Below, one piece after another: positions 1 to 8,871 of a stretch of DNA of 64,000 nt. Every line of letters starts with the position of its first letter. Position 1 is the stretch's first letter. Source of the stretch: Chloroflexota bacterium (lineage in GTDB: Bacteria; Chloroflexota; Limnocylindria; Limnocylindrales; CSP1-4); the NCBI GenBank assembly GCA_015478725.1, contig JADMIG010000005.1, positions 81,387 to 145,386 on the forward strand, given 5' to 3'. Under the pieces are notes generated by a model. That model had not been told where the DNA came from and searched no databases. It was given only the letters and a program-made list of their open reading frames with translations. The translations under genes were made by a program, and so were the position numbers.

Positions 1-288
1 GCCTGGGCGACGCTCGTCCACGTAACGCTCCCGATGCTCCGCAGGTTCATCCAGTTCGCGTTCATCCTGACGCTCATCACGGCGTTCACCGCGCTGTTCA
101 GCCTGATCTTCGTCATGACGAGCGGCGGGCCAGGCTTCGGGACGACGACCCTGGAGTTCTTCGTCTACGAGAAAGCCTTCGCCACGGGCGTCTTCGGCCT
201 GGCCGCAGCGATCGGCGTCGTCCTGTTCGTCATCGTGTTCGCGATCAGCATCACGCAGCTCCGTCTCTTCCGGAGTCGGGCTGACTAG
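1..288 (+). CDS. Sugar ABC transporter permease (MalF/UgpA type), C-terminal part
   Basis: The reading frame is open from the first base, so the 5' part lies outside the window. The visible 95 residues begin in the cytoplasmic EAA loop (a TLPMLRR-like end, typical of CUT1 importer permeases) and continue with two hydrophobic helices and a short basic tail. A GGPGF.TTTLEFFVYEKAF stretch is typical of MalF/UgpA-type permeases and comes before the last helix. A second permease follows 17 bp later, so this is the first of a permease pair in the inner membrane. The sugar cannot be told from this fragment. Confidence 0.82.
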   Translation, partial: AWATLVHVTLPMLRRFIQFAFILTLITAFTALFSLIFVMTSGGPGFGTTTLEFFVYEKAFATGVFGLAAAIGVVLFVIVFAISITQLRLFRSRAD

Positions 289-305
289 GAGGTAGCAGCG
301 CCCAC

Positions 306-1121
306 ATGATCCAGGCCAGGAGGCGGCTCAACCGGACGGCGATCTTCCTCGTGCTCGCCCTGATCGCCGTCGTGATGCTGTTCCCGTTCGCCTTCATGGC
401 CCTGATCGCGAACCAGTCGTACGACCAGTACCTCGCCGGATCCGGGTTCTCCCTGGACAGCTGGCGGCAGCTCTTCGATACCATCCCGGTCCTTCAGGAG
501 CTGCTCAACTCCGCCATCGTCACTGCCGGAGCCGTGCTCATCATCCTGGTCGTGAGCTCGATGGGCGGCTTCGCGTTCGCGAAGCTCGGGTATCCCGGCG
601 GGTCGGTCGTCTTCCTGCTGCTGCTCGCGGGCATGATGGTGCCCGTCCAGTCGATCGTCATACCGGAGTTCGTGAACGTCAGCCAGCTGGGGCTGATCAA
701 CCAGTACCCGGGCGCGATCCTCGTCTACGCGGCGCTCGGGGCGCCGTTCGCGACCTACCTGATGACCACCTATTACCGTGGTGTCCCGACAGAACTCATG
801 GAGGCCTCGCTGATGGACGGCGCCTCATACCTGCAGATCTTCGTCCGGGTGATCCTCCCGCTGTCCGTCCCGGCGATCGTCACGATCACCGTCCTGCAGT
901 TCATCCAGATCTGGGACGACCTGCTGATCGGCCTCCTGTTCCTCCAGACGCCGGACGTCCGGACGATCACGGTCGGGCTGGCGACGCTTCAGAGTGGGCG
1001 CATGGTCAACGTCCCCGTCCTGATGGCCGGGTCCCTGGCGAGCGCGCTGCCGGCGATCATCGTCTACCTCATCTTCCAGCGGCACCTCGTGCGCGGACTC
1101 ACGATGGGGATCGGCAAGTGA
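306..1121 (+). CDS. Sugar ABC transporter permease (MalG/UgpE type)
   Basis: This is the second membrane subunit of a CUT1 carbohydrate importer. The 271 residues match the usual MalG length and show about six hydrophobic helices. The EAA loop that docks on the ATPase is clear (EASLMDGAS from residue 166, followed by VILPLSVPAI). The ATG start is preceded by AGGAGG with a good spacing. It follows the partial MalF-type permease and precedes a DeoR regulator and a mutarotase-like gene, so the four genes look like one sugar-uptake operon. The ATPase and binding protein are not in the window. Substrate unknown. Confidence 0.9.
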   Translation: MIQARRRLNRTAIFLVLALIAVVMLFPFAFMALIANQSYDQYLAGSGFSLDSWRQLFDTIPVLQELLNSAIVTAGAVLIILVVSSMGGFAFAKLGYPGGSVVFLLLLAGMMVPVQSIVIPEFVNVSQLGLINQYPGAILVYAALGAPFATYLMTTYYRGVPTELMEASLMDGASYLQIFVRVILPLSVPAIVTITVLQFIQIWDDLLIGLLFLQTPDVRTITVGLATLQSGRMVNVPVLMAGSLASALPAIIVYLIFQRHLVRGLTMGIGK

Positions 1122-1149
1122 ACGCCGGCCGACCGGCGGCGATGCGGCC

Positions 1150-1926
1150 GTGACGGCCGCACGAGAGCGCCGTGCCCGGATCGCCGAGCTCGTCGCGGAG
1201 TCCGAGGAGGTGGAGGTCTCCGCGCTCGCTCGACGCTTTGGGGTGACCGACGTCTCGATCCGGCGTGATCTGCTCCTTCTCCAGGGGCAGGGTCGGGTCA
1301 AGCGGATCCACGGCGGTGCGATCGCCCCACACCTCGCCCTGCGCCACGGGGTGTTCGGGACGAAGATCCGCGAGCATCGCGACGAGAAGCGACGCATCGC
1401 GGTCGCCGCCGCGGAACTCATCCATCCCGGCGAAGTCGTCCTGTTCGACTCCGGAACGACCGTCGCCCAGGTCCCGGCCCAGGTGGCGCCCGCGCTTCGG
1501 TCAGGGAGCTCGATCACCGCGGTGACCCACTCGTTGCGGGTGATCCAGGAGATCGGCTCCTGGGAGGGCCCGCACCTGATCGCCCTCGGCGGCCTGTTCC
1601 TCCCCGACTACGAAGCCTTCGTCGGGCCACAGACGGTGGCGAGCCTCAAGGGCCTCTCGGCGGACCTCGCCTTCCTGGGCTGCGACGGTCTGACCCTCGA
1701 GGCGGGGATCACGACGCCACACGTCCTGGTTGCCGAGATCGGTGCCACCATGGCCGCTCGCGCCCGGCGGGTGGTCGCCCTGGCCGACGCGTCGAAGCTC
1801 GGCCGCTACGGGTTCACGACCATCGTTCCGCTCAACCAGGTGGATGTGCTCATCACGGACGCCGGGGCCTCGCCGGAGCAGGTCGCCACGATCCGGGCGG
1901 CCGGCATCGAAGTGATCATCGCTTGA
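1150..1926 (+). CDS. DeoR-family transcriptional regulator
   Basis: This is a DNA-binding repressor of sugar metabolism genes. The winged helix-turn-helix lies at about residues 22-45 (VSALARRFGVTDVSIRRDL), followed by the family signature KRIHGGA. The rest is the DeoR C-terminal sensor domain (phosphosugar-isomerase fold), with DSGTT near the expected ligand site and a GCDGLTLEAGIT stretch typical of the family. Length 258 is normal. The start is GTG, 28 bp after the permease stop. Its place between transporter and mutarotase-like genes suggests it controls this operon in response to a phosphorylated sugar (inference). Confidence 0.9.
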   Translation: MTAARERRARIAELVAESEEVEVSALARRFGVTDVSIRRDLLLLQGQGRVKRIHGGAIAPHLALRHGVFGTKIREHRDEKRRIAVAAAELIHPGEVVLFDSGTTVAQVPAQVAPALRSGSSITAVTHSLRVIQEIGSWEGPHLIALGGLFLPDYEAFVGPQTVASLKGLSADLAFLGCDGLTLEAGITTPHVLVAEIGATMAARARRVVALADASKLGRYGFTTIVPLNQVDVLITDAGASPEQVATIRAAGIEVIIA

Positions 1927-2927
1927 GCGCGCGGGTCACGGAGGGATGGAGCGTTCACGACAGCCCGGCGCTGATTCTCGAGAACGCCGCGCTGCGTGTC
2001 ACGGTGCTGGCCGAACTCGGCGGGCACGTGCTCGAGCTCATCGACAAGGCTGCCGACCGGGATCTCCTCTGGGTGAACCCGCGCACGCGACCGCGACGGG
2101 CGCCGTACGGAGCGCACTTCGACGATTGGTGGTCCGGCGGCTGGGATGAGATCTTCCCGACCGGCGATCGGGCAAAGCTTCACGGCGAGGAGCTGCCGTA
2201 CATGGGCGAGCTCTGGTCGGTCCCCTGGACGGCGGAGGCTGGCGCGGTGGACGACCGGGCCTGGGTCGCGGCAGCAGGTCTCGCGACGATGGCACCCGCG
2301 CGCCTCGAGCGGACCCTCGAGCTGCGCGACGACGAGCCCGTCCTTCGGGCCCATTACCGGCTGACGAACCTCGACGTTCGACCCCTTCCCTTCCTGTGGG
2401 GCATCCACCCGTCGTTCGCCATCACGCCTGCCCATCGGATCGACGCACCGGCCAGGGAGATGCGGGTGGGAGTCTCGTCCGGTCCGGCCATGGGCGTCGT
2501 CGGGACGACGTACTCGTGGCCCGCACAGCCGGACCAGACCGCCTCTGGAGGGCTGCGCGACGTCCGGCGGGTCCTGCCCGCGTCCGCCGCGGTCTTCGGC
2601 GGCCATTGGGCGACGGACCTGGCGGCCGGGTGGCTCGCGTTGACCGACACGTCGGCGCGCCGCGGCATCGCCATCGCCTTCCCCGTCGACGTGTTCCCGC
2701 ATGCCTGGCTCTGGCAGGTCTATGGCGGCTGGCGAGGGCACCATCACCTCTGTCTCGAGCCGTGGACCGGATACCCGATGCAGCTCGAGGAGGCCCAGGC
2801 AGCGGGTCGGGAGCGAGTCCTTCAGCCCGGCGAGTCGCTGGAGGCCGACGTCGCCTTTGTCCTCTTCTCCGGGCTCGACGCCGTCGCCGCGGTCGAGCAA
2901 CGGGGTGACGGCTTCCTCGTCCGCTGA
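1923..2927 (+). CDS. Galactose-mutarotase-fold enzyme (aldose 1-epimerase-like)
   Basis: The 334-residue protein has the mutarotase fold signs: the expected catalytic histidine in GIHPSFAI and the glutamate in LCLEPWTGYP, which in GalM enzymes exchange a proton with the sugar ring oxygen. It also has a HFDDWWSGGWDEIFPTGD stretch. It probably interconverts anomers of the sugar brought in by the adjacent ABC permeases. The likely start is TTG, overlapping the DeoR stop as TTGA, so it is translationally coupled. The last third lies antisense to an open frame of the ABC-2 permease on the other strand. The exact sugar is unknown. Confidence 0.8.
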   Translation: MSARVTEGWSVHDSPALILENAALRVTVLAELGGHVLELIDKAADRDLLWVNPRTRPRRAPYGAHFDDWWSGGWDEIFPTGDRAKLHGEELPYMGELWSVPWTAEAGAVDDRAWVAAAGLATMAPARLERTLELRDDEPVLRAHYRLTNLDVRPLPFLWGIHPSFAITPAHRIDAPAREMRVGVSSGPAMGVVGTTYSWPAQPDQTASGGLRDVRRVLPASAAVFGGHWATDLAAGWLALTDTSARRGIAIAFPVDVFPHAWLWQVYGGWRGHHHLCLEPWTGYPMQLEEAQAAGRERVLQPGESLEADVAFVLFSGLDAVAAVEQRGDGFLVR

Positions 2928-3792
2928 GCCCGGACGTTCGCGCCTGACGCTGTCGCGGGGAGCGCCTGGGCACGACCCTGACCGACATGAGCAGGAGCCG
3001 GTCGAGTCGCCGCGAAACGATCGCCAGGCCGATGAGACCCATCGCCACGAGATATGCCACGTCGAGGACCATGGACGGACCAAGGACGCCGGTCGTGAAG
3101 CCACGGATGAGGTCCGTGCCCCGGTAGAGCGGCGTGAGCTGGACGATCGCCGCCAGCGGCCCGGGGTAGGCGGACAGCGGGTAGAACGTGCCGCTGAACA
3201 GGAAGAGCGGCAGGATGACGAGCTGGACGAGATCGAAGTCCTGCCACGTTCGCATGAAGGAGGTGGCCGCCATGCCGACCCCGGCAAACCCGAACCCGAC
3301 GACCATTGCCGCGGGGATGGCGAGGATCGCGAGCGGCGAGGTGGTGAGGCCGAGGATGAGCATGACGACCATGAACCCCGTCGCGTAGAGCGTTCCCCGG
3401 ATGATCGCCCAGCCGATCTCGCCGAGGGCGATGTCGCCCACACCGAGCGGCGTCGAGAGGATCGCGTCGTACGTCTTCTGGAACTTGAGCTTGAAGAACA
3501 CGTTGATCGTGCTGTCGTAGATCGCGCCGTTCATCGACGAGGCGGCCAGCAGCGCCGGGGCGACGAACTGGGCGTACGTGATCGGTGTCCCGTTCGGCCC
3601 GGTCACGTTCCCGACGAGCGCACCCAGGCCGAAGCCGATCCCGAGCAGATAGAAGAGCGGCTCGAAGAAGCCCGACACGATCACGAGCCAGGTGCGGCGA
3701 TACACGTAGGCGTTGCGTTCGATGAGGAGGCCGGCTCTGCGGCTCCCGATGCCGGCCGGCAGGACGCGCGCGAAGCCGCCCGCGAGCGTCAC
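2422..3792 (-). CDS. ABC-2 type exporter permease with abnormal C-terminal extension
   Basis: Residues 1-270 or so form a normal ABC-2 permease (DrrB/NodJ type): about six helices, KLKFQKTYDAILSTPL after helix 2, and the FLFSGTFYPLSAYP and TPLYRGTDLIRG stretches of this family. The GTG start overlaps the stop of the preceding permease (GTGA). The domain should end near position 2980 (SRRLDRLLLM), but no stop follows in frame until 2422. The last ~170 codons are an Arg/Pro/Gly-rich stretch antisense to the mutarotase-like gene. Either the protein has a junk tail, the annotated end is wrong, or a stop was lost. Confidence 0.75.
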   Translation of the reverse strand: MTLAGGFARVLPAGIGSRRAGLLIERNAYVYRRTWLVIVSGFFEPLFYLLGIGFGLGALVGNVTGPNGTPITYAQFVAPALLAASSMNGAIYDSTINVFFKLKFQKTYDAILSTPLGVGDIALGEIGWAIIRGTLYATGFMVVMLILGLTTSPLAILAIPAAMVVGFGFAGVGMAATSFMRTWQDFDLVQLVILPLFLFSGTFYPLSAYPGPLAAIVQLTPLYRGTDLIRGFTTGVLGPSMVLDVAYLVAMGLIGLAIVSRRLDRLLLMSVRVVPRRSPRQRQARTSGLSGRGSRHPVARPRRRRRARRRGQRRRRPPATRRAEGLAPDPLPGPPRAASGIRSTARDRGDGALASRHRPARARHAGTRRRGRRWRCRGAPTCRSTRATRPPGPSPNGRRRPRRTRAGPAGRRAALQRRSGPAVRATSTSSRRRPWPDRTRLPPASPWPVRRSDGQA

Positions 3793-4616
3793 GAGACGAG
3801 CCGCCGCTGGAAGGTCACGAGGCAGGCGACCGTGCCGGCCGCGGCGAGGGTCGCCAGGTAGGCGATGTGGACGACGCCCGTTCCCGGATCGAGTGTCCCC
3901 AGGGCCAGACCGCGCGTCAGCGCGACGCCGTGGTAGAGCGGCGTGAGCGCCGCCACCAGCTGGAGGAATGCGGGCAGGCGCTCGATCGGGAAGAACGTCC
4001 CGCTGAAGAGGAAGAGCGGCGTCATCCCGAAGCGGAAGAGGGCATTGAAACTCTCGGCGTTCCTGCGAGTCGCCGAGTACGCGGCGATCGGCGTCGCGAA
4101 TGCGAGCCCCGTGAGGATCGCAGCGGCCCAGGCGAGGATGAAGCCGCCGGGGCTGCGGTCCACGCCGAAGGCGAGCGTGACCAGGCTGAAGATCCCCGTC
4201 ACGATCCACAGCCGGAACAGGATGAACGCGATCTCGCCGACGGCGATGGCGCGCGGCGTGACGGGTGTCGCGATCATCGCGAAGTACGTCCGTACCCAGT
4301 TGATCGCCGCGACGATGCGGTACGTCCCCTCGCTGAACGCCGTCTGCATGCCGGCAGAAGCGAGAAGCCCCGGCGCGAGGAACGCAAGGTACGAAACGCC
4401 CCCGAGGGAGACCGCGGCGCCGGACCGATCGACGATCCCGCCAAGGCCGAGGCCCATGGCGGCCAGGAACAGCGTCGGCTGGACGAACGAGCTGAAGAGC
4501 GACGCTCGGAACGACCGCCGATACGCGAGCAGGCAGTACTCGAGGACGTGGGCCGCCGACCGCAGGAGACCGGGCTCCGAGCGAGTGGCGGATCGAGTCG
4601 CGCCCTGGCTGGCCAT
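3789..4616 (-). CDS. ABC-2 type exporter permease
   Basis: This is an inner-membrane subunit of an ABC exporter, 275 residues with about six helices. It shows the same family landmarks as its downstream neighbour (FLFSGTFFPIERLPAFLQ, LTPLYHGVALTRGL, FQRRLVS at the end). The ATG start lies 8 bp after the ATPase stop. The two permeases are clearly related and probably form a heterodimer with one ATPase serving both. Homologous systems export drugs, polyketides or polysaccharides. Nothing here fixes the substrate. Confidence 0.9.
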   Translation of the reverse strand: MASQGATRSATRSEPGLLRSAAHVLEYCLLAYRRSFRASLFSSFVQPTLFLAAMGLGLGGIVDRSGAAVSLGGVSYLAFLAPGLLASAGMQTAFSEGTYRIVAAINWVRTYFAMIATPVTPRAIAVGEIAFILFRLWIVTGIFSLVTLAFGVDRSPGGFILAWAAAILTGLAFATPIAAYSATRRNAESFNALFRFGMTPLFLFSGTFFPIERLPAFLQLVAALTPLYHGVALTRGLALGTLDPGTGVVHIAYLATLAAAGTVACLVTFQRRLVS

Positions 4617-4624
4617 CGGACGAC

Positions 4625-5578
4625 TCAGTCGATCAGGCTGCGGCCGGTGAGCCGGAGGAAGACGTCCTCGAGCGAGCTCCGACGGACCAGGACGCTCTCA
4701 GGCCGAAGACCGAGGTCATGAGCCGCGACGCTCGCCGCCTCGCCGTCCTCCGCATACACGAGGACGCGGTCTGGCAGCCGCTCGAGGCGCCGGGCGTTCG
4801 TCCCGTCGACGAGCGCTTCGAGTTCGCGGTCGACTGTCTCCTGGACGCCGACAGGGAAGCGGAGTTCGAGCACCTCGCGGGTCGAATAGCGCTCGATGAG
4901 CTGGCGCGATGTGCCCTCGGCCACGATCGTCGCCTTGTCCATGACGACGAGCCGATCGCACAGCTGCTCAGCCTCGTCCATGTAGTGGGTCGTGAGGACG
5001 AGCGTGACGCCCCGCTGCTTGAGCCGGTAGAGCCGATCCCAGACCTGGTGACGAGCCTGGGGATCGAGGCCGGTCGTCGGTTCGTCGAGGAGCATGAGGC
5101 TCGGTTCGTTGATGAGCGAGCGGGCGATCGTCACCCGCCGCTTCATCCCACCGGACAGCGGTTCGACCTTGGACTTCGCCCGATCCGTCAGCTGGACGAA
5201 GTCGAGCAGTTCATCGGCTCGCCGGCCCGCCTCGCGGTACGAGAGATCGAAGTATCGCCCGTAGATGACGAGGTTCTCGCGGACGGACAGGTCCGTGTCG
5301 AGCGTGTCCTGCTGCGGGACGACCCCGATCTTCGCCCGGATGCGCGGCCCGTCGGCAGCCGGATCGAGGCCGAGCACCTGGAGCGTTCCGCCGCTCGCCG
5401 GCGAGACGCAGCCGATCATCCGCATCGTCGATGTCTTGCCGGCGCCGTTGGGCCCGAGGAATCCGAACGCCTCGCCGGGTCCCACCTCGAAGTCGATGCC
5501 GTCGACGGCGGTGAACGCCCCGAACCGTTTGGTCAGACCCTGGGCAAGGATGAGTGGTGTCGAGGGGGTCTCGGGCAT
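4625..5578 (-). CDS. ABC exporter ATP-binding protein (DrrA/NodI type)
   Basis: This is the ATPase for the two downstream ABC-2 permeases. Its 317 residues contain Walker A GPNGAGKT (42-49), signature LSGGMKRR, Walker B LMLLDEP and the H-loop TTHYMDEAE, followed by the C-terminal domain typical of DrrA-like exporters. The chosen ATG gives MPETPSTPL. The frame is open further upstream but only through antisense sequence of the phosphoesterase gene. A TACGAT box 8 nt before the ATG suggests a leaderless or near-leaderless start for the three-gene operon. Confidence 0.92.
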   Translation of the reverse strand: MPETPSTPLILAQGLTKRFGAFTAVDGIDFEVGPGEAFGFLGPNGAGKTSTMRMIGCVSPASGGTLQVLGLDPAADGPRIRAKIGVVPQQDTLDTDLSVRENLVIYGRYFDLSYREAGRRADELLDFVQLTDRAKSKVEPLSGGMKRRVTIARSLINEPSLMLLDEPTTGLDPQARHQVWDRLYRLKQRGVTLVLTTHYMDEAEQLCDRLVVMDKATIVAEGTSRQLIERYSTREVLELRFPVGVQETVDRELEALVDGTNARRLERLPDRVLVYAEDGEAASVAAHDLGLRPESVLVRRSSLEDVFLRLTGRSLID

Positions 5579-5586
5579 GGGCGGGC

Positions 5587-5592
5587 ATCGTA
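5587..5592 (-). promoter_or_regulatory. Candidate -10 box (TACGAT), near-leaderless
   Basis: TACGAT sits 8 nt upstream of the ATG of the ABC exporter ATPase, and no Shine-Dalgarno sequence separates them. It matches the TANNNT pattern found before ten other genes in this window. Confidence 0.4.
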
Positions 5593-5631
5593 CCCCAGCG
5601 ACCCGGCCGGCCCGTACCGCCCCGGCCTCCC

Positions 5632-7035
5632 TTACTGCAGGTCGGTCGCCGGGTGGACCGGCAGCACCACCGGCTGCCGGGGTGGCTGGCTGAAGTCGAA
5701 ATCGGCGACCAGGTTGCCCAGGCCGGGCGCGTTCTCGCGGACGTCGGGGCGCGGATCGGGCCGGCCGTCGGTCGCCGGATCCAGGCGTGCCCCGCCGAGG
5801 AAGTCGTCCTCGATGAACTTCAGGTAGGCGTCGAAGGACAGTGTCTGATGGTCGATGAAGCCGGTTCTGGCGTAGGGGCTGATGACGAGACCTGGGACGC
5901 GCAGTCCATACCCGTTCTGGTCGACCGACGGTGGCACGACGTGATCGTAGAAGCCACCCCAGTCGTCCCAGGTGAGGAAGATCGCGGTGCTCGACCAGTC
6001 GGGCCCCTGCATCACCGTGTCGATGAGATTCGTGACGTAGCTCTGGCCGGTCGAGATGAGGGCCGGCGGATGCTCGCTGTCCTTGCCGTTCGGGACCACC
6101 CAGCTGACCGCCGGCAGGGTCCCGGCCGCGGCCGACGAGGTGAAGGACGAGATGTCCTGGATGTTTCCCAGCTGGCCGTCCTGGTGGACATCGGTGAAGC
6201 CGGGCAACGGGTTCCAGATCTGGGGAACGCCGACCTTCTGGGGCTGCGGAGCGCAGCTGATCGCGTCGTTCGCACAATCGGGTTGGAACCCCTGATCGAG
6301 GTAGTAGCCCCAGCTGACACCGTGCTGATGGAGGAGGTAGGTGAAGTCGGTCCAGGCATAGGGTTGGGGTCTGGTCACCGTCGGGACGCCCGGCTGGTTG
6401 ATGTCACTCGAACAACTCTGGGGATCGGACGGCACGGTGCACCTGGCGGACCAGGCGGATACCGTGAAGAGATGGGCCGGCAGGCTCCATGAGGCGTCAG
6501 GCTCGAACATCGCGTCCTGGAGCACGAAGTCGTGGGCATATGCCCAGTAGTTGGGGATCTCGCCGCCATCCACGTACCCCATCACGTCGGGCGTGCCTGC
6601 GCCCGCGCAGCCCGGGTTGAATGCGTTCTGGCAGCTCTTCTTCGCCTTCTCCGCCTGAGCCACGAAACCGTCCATCCGCCCGCCGTTCAGATCGGCACTG
6701 GCATTGGCCTGGCCGTGCGGCCCGCCGGCGGTGAGGTCGTGCAGATCATGGAAGGGTCGGTCGCAGCCACCGGTCGCGGGATCCGGCACGCAGGCGGCCG
6801 GCACACCGTTCGCCATCGGGATGCCGTTGGCGCCGGGGAAGGTCCCGAAGTAGGTGTCGAAGGAGCGGTTCTCCTGCATGATGATCACGACGTGCCTGAT
6901 CTTCGAGATGCCGTCGCCGCCCGCTCCCGACGCCGCAGAGGATGCGGGCGGGCTGACGCTCGCGGTACAGGCGGCGGCCATGAGGGCCACGGCCGCCAGC
7001 ACGATCGAACCTTTGCCGGGGGCGGATCGAACCAT
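5632..7035 (-). CDS. Secreted phosphoesterase (phospholipase C / acid phosphatase family lipoprotein)
   Basis: This is a member of the PF04185 phosphoesterase family, which includes bacterial phospholipases C and AcpA-type acid phosphatases. The N-terminus is a lipoprotein signal peptide with lipobox LMAAAC (Cys 23). The metal/nucleophile motif MQENRSFD is at residues 53-60, followed by the conserved YFGTFPG. Later landmarks are DWGGFYDHV and [13 protein letters not shown]. Length 467 fits single-domain members. It probably acts outside the membrane on phospholipid head groups or other phosphate esters. The neighbours are unrelated, so it is probably a single-gene unit. Confidence 0.88.
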   Translation of the reverse strand: MVRSAPGKGSIVLAAVALMAAACTASVSPPASSAASGAGGDGISKIRHVVIIMQENRSFDTYFGTFPGANGIPMANGVPAACVPDPATGGCDRPFHDLHDLTAGGPHGQANASADLNGGRMDGFVAQAEKAKKSCQNAFNPGCAGAGTPDVMGYVDGGEIPNYWAYAHDFVLQDAMFEPDASWSLPAHLFTVSAWSARCTVPSDPQSCSSDINQPGVPTVTRPQPYAWTDFTYLLHQHGVSWGYYLDQGFQPDCANDAISCAPQPQKVGVPQIWNPLPGFTDVHQDGQLGNIQDISSFTSSAAAGTLPAVSWVVPNGKDSEHPPALISTGQSYVTNLIDTVMQGPDWSSTAIFLTWDDWGGFYDHVVPPSVDQNGYGLRVPGLVISPYARTGFIDHQTLSFDAYLKFIEDDFLGGARLDPATDGRPDPRPDVRENAPGLGNLVADFDFSQPPRQPVVLPVHPATDLQ

Positions 7036-7141
7036 GCCGGTGAGGATGGGCCTCTCCTCGACGCCGTCAAGCCGGCAAAGGTCAGGCGGATGTAAGAAAC
7101 GGCGCCACCTGGCGAAGCCCGAGCCGGTGCTCCGTCCGTCG

Positions 7142-8260
7142 TCAGGTACCGGGCTCGCCGAGCCCGCCGGGGTTACGGCTGCCGAATGACGGCGCAGCTC
7201 GTCCGGGCAGCGGCGCGGGGATCACATCGGCGTTCGGAGCGCGTTCGGCGTGCCGCGGGGCGACGAGGCCCTGCCGATACGGCTCGACGAGTGGGGCGAG
7301 GAGCCGCGCCGAGCGAGCCGTCGGAGCCCATCGGATGATGAGCCGCACCGCCACGTAGGCCGCGATCGTCGCCGTCGGCAGCCCCACGATCGGCAGGGCG
7401 AGGCCCACGGCGAGGATCGGGTTGACGAGTGGCAACGCGGCGACACTTGCGTACCAGCCGTTGATCGGGACGACGACGATCGTCGCGAGGAAACCTGCCT
7501 CGCGCCGGTCGACGGTGGCGAGGGCGAGGACCGAGACGATGCCGACCACGAGTGCGATCGCCGTCCCGCCGCTGGAGCCTCCACCCGACTCGACCGCATA
7601 TCTCGCCGCGATCGTCGGCAGATCGCCCAGGAACGTACCGACGGGAAGGACGGCGATGAGCAGGAGTCCCAGGAGTGCCGTGACTGCGACGGCGCGCCAG
7701 CGTCCCTCGCCGAGGAGGGCGAACCCCATCTGCGGTCGGAGCAGGAGCCCGAGCGGACCGGCGACGCCAAGCATGAGAGCGAGGCTGACGATCGCCGGGT
7801 TGCCGTTGAGGATCCCATGGACGAGCGGCGGAAAGAGGAGCCAGGCCCAGGACAACCCGCACCTCCGAACGATGTACGCCGCGGCGAGCAGGTCGAGCGC
7901 GATCCAGAGCGCGACGGCCTGCCCTTCGCGGAGGGCGACGAAGGGGGCGAGCAGCGGGAGGACCCACGGCGGCGCGGCGAAGTGAAGGCCGTGGTAAACG
8001 GCCTGCCATGGGTCGCCGCCCTTGAGCCAGGCGACAGCTCCGCGGTAGTAGATATGGGCGTCATTGCCCAGCTGGTATCCGTGATGCATGAGCGGGTGAT
8101 CGGCGAGGAGCCAGGCGCCGAGGAGGATGAAGGGTGCCGGCAACCAACGAACGAGGCGATCCCATCGGCGCTGACCGGACCGGGCGTTCGTGGGCTGGCG
8201 CGCTCGCCCTATGGGTTCTCGATCGAGGGAGTCATGGGGGACGGAGGATACCCGGAGCAC
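7142..8260 (-). CDS. Polytopic membrane protein, GT87 (DUF2029) glycosyltransferase-like
   Basis: It has about nine hydrophobic helices and the DUF2029 layout: a short cytoplasmic N-terminus, a first helix ([13 protein letters not shown]), then an extracytoplasmic loop with an acidic residue ([20 protein letters not shown]) and a [11 protein letters not shown] stretch. GT87 members transfer mannose from polyprenyl-phosphate-mannose to glycans outside the membrane. A function here is inferred from fold only. The start is uncertain. I chose GTG because a G-rich stretch precedes it; an ATG at 8344 is also in frame but abuts the divergent acetyltransferase start. Confidence 0.7.
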   Translation of the reverse strand: MLRVSSVPHDSLDREPIGRARQPTNARSGQRRWDRLVRWLPAPFILLGAWLLADHPLMHHGYQLGNDAHIYYRGAVAWLKGGDPWQAVYHGLHFAAPPWVLPLLAPFVALREGQAVALWIALDLLAAAYIVRRCGLSWAWLLFPPLVHGILNGNPAIVSLALMLGVAGPLGLLLRPQMGFALLGEGRWRAVAVTALLGLLLIAVLPVGTFLGDLPTIAARYAVESGGGSSGGTAIALVVGIVSVLALATVDRREAGFLATIVVVPINGWYASVAALPLVNPILAVGLALPIVGLPTATIAAYVAVRLIIRWAPTARSARLLAPLVEPYRQGLVAPRHAERAPNADVIPAPLPGRAAPSFGSRNPGGLGEPGT

Positions 8261-8351
8261 GTCGATCGCGCCCCCGACGCCCTCTGGCGCGCGGGACGTC
8301 GTCGTCCTGAGCGTATGGACACGAGGGAACCGGTGTCGCACCATCGACCGC

Positions 8352-8864
8352 GTGTCGGAGCTCATCCTCGTCGGCCAGCTCGTGCGTCTTCGGCGCGCCG
8401 AGCCTGTCGACCGCATTCGCCTCGAGGCCATCCTCAGCGAACCGCCCGTCGCCTGATGGTGGAACCCGCCGGGGATCGATGGGGCCGCCGCGGACTGGCT
8501 CGCCGACGTCGGCCAGGTCACATTCGTCATCGAGCGCGCCGGGGCCGTCGTCGGGAGCATCCAGTTCGACGAGGTCACCGACGCCGACTATCGATGCGCG
8601 GCCATCGACCTCTTCCTGACCGCCGTCGCGCAGGGACAGGGCCTCGGCACGGACGCGATCAGGGCGGTCGCCCGCCACCTGTTCGAGGAGCGCGGGCATC
8701 ACCGCCTGACGATCGACCCGGCGGCCGCCAACGAGCGGGCGATCCGCGCCTATCGGAAGGTCGGATTCCGCCCCGTCGGCATCATGCGCGAGTACGAACG
8801 CGGCGCCGACGGCGCGTGGCACGACAATCTGCTCATGGACCTGCTCGCCAGGGACCTGACCTGA
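8352..8864 (+). pseudogene. GNAT acetyltransferase (AAC(6')-like) interrupted by one in-frame TGA
   Basis: One continuous frame encodes a typical AAC(6')-type GNAT protein: LVRLRRAEPVDRIRLEAIL at the start, then LILF-like strand IDLFLTAVAQGQGLGTDA (acetyl-CoA loop Q-G-x-G-L-G) and HHRLTIDPAAANERAIRAY, KVGFRPVGIMREYE, WHDNLLMDLL. It is broken only by TGA at 8454-8456, after EPPVA and before WW. Relatives usually have Arg there (ARWW), so a single C-to-T change of CGA explains it. Both halves look otherwise intact, so the lesion is recent, or the codon is read through, or it is a sequence error. The start is GTG. Confidence 0.75.
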
Positions 8865-8871
8865 CCGCGCA

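Noticed and set aside
8454..8456. TGA as recoded Trp or selenocysteine in the acetyltransferase
   Set aside because: TGA ends many other genes here and no SECIS-like hairpin is obvious; a point mutation from CGA is simpler.
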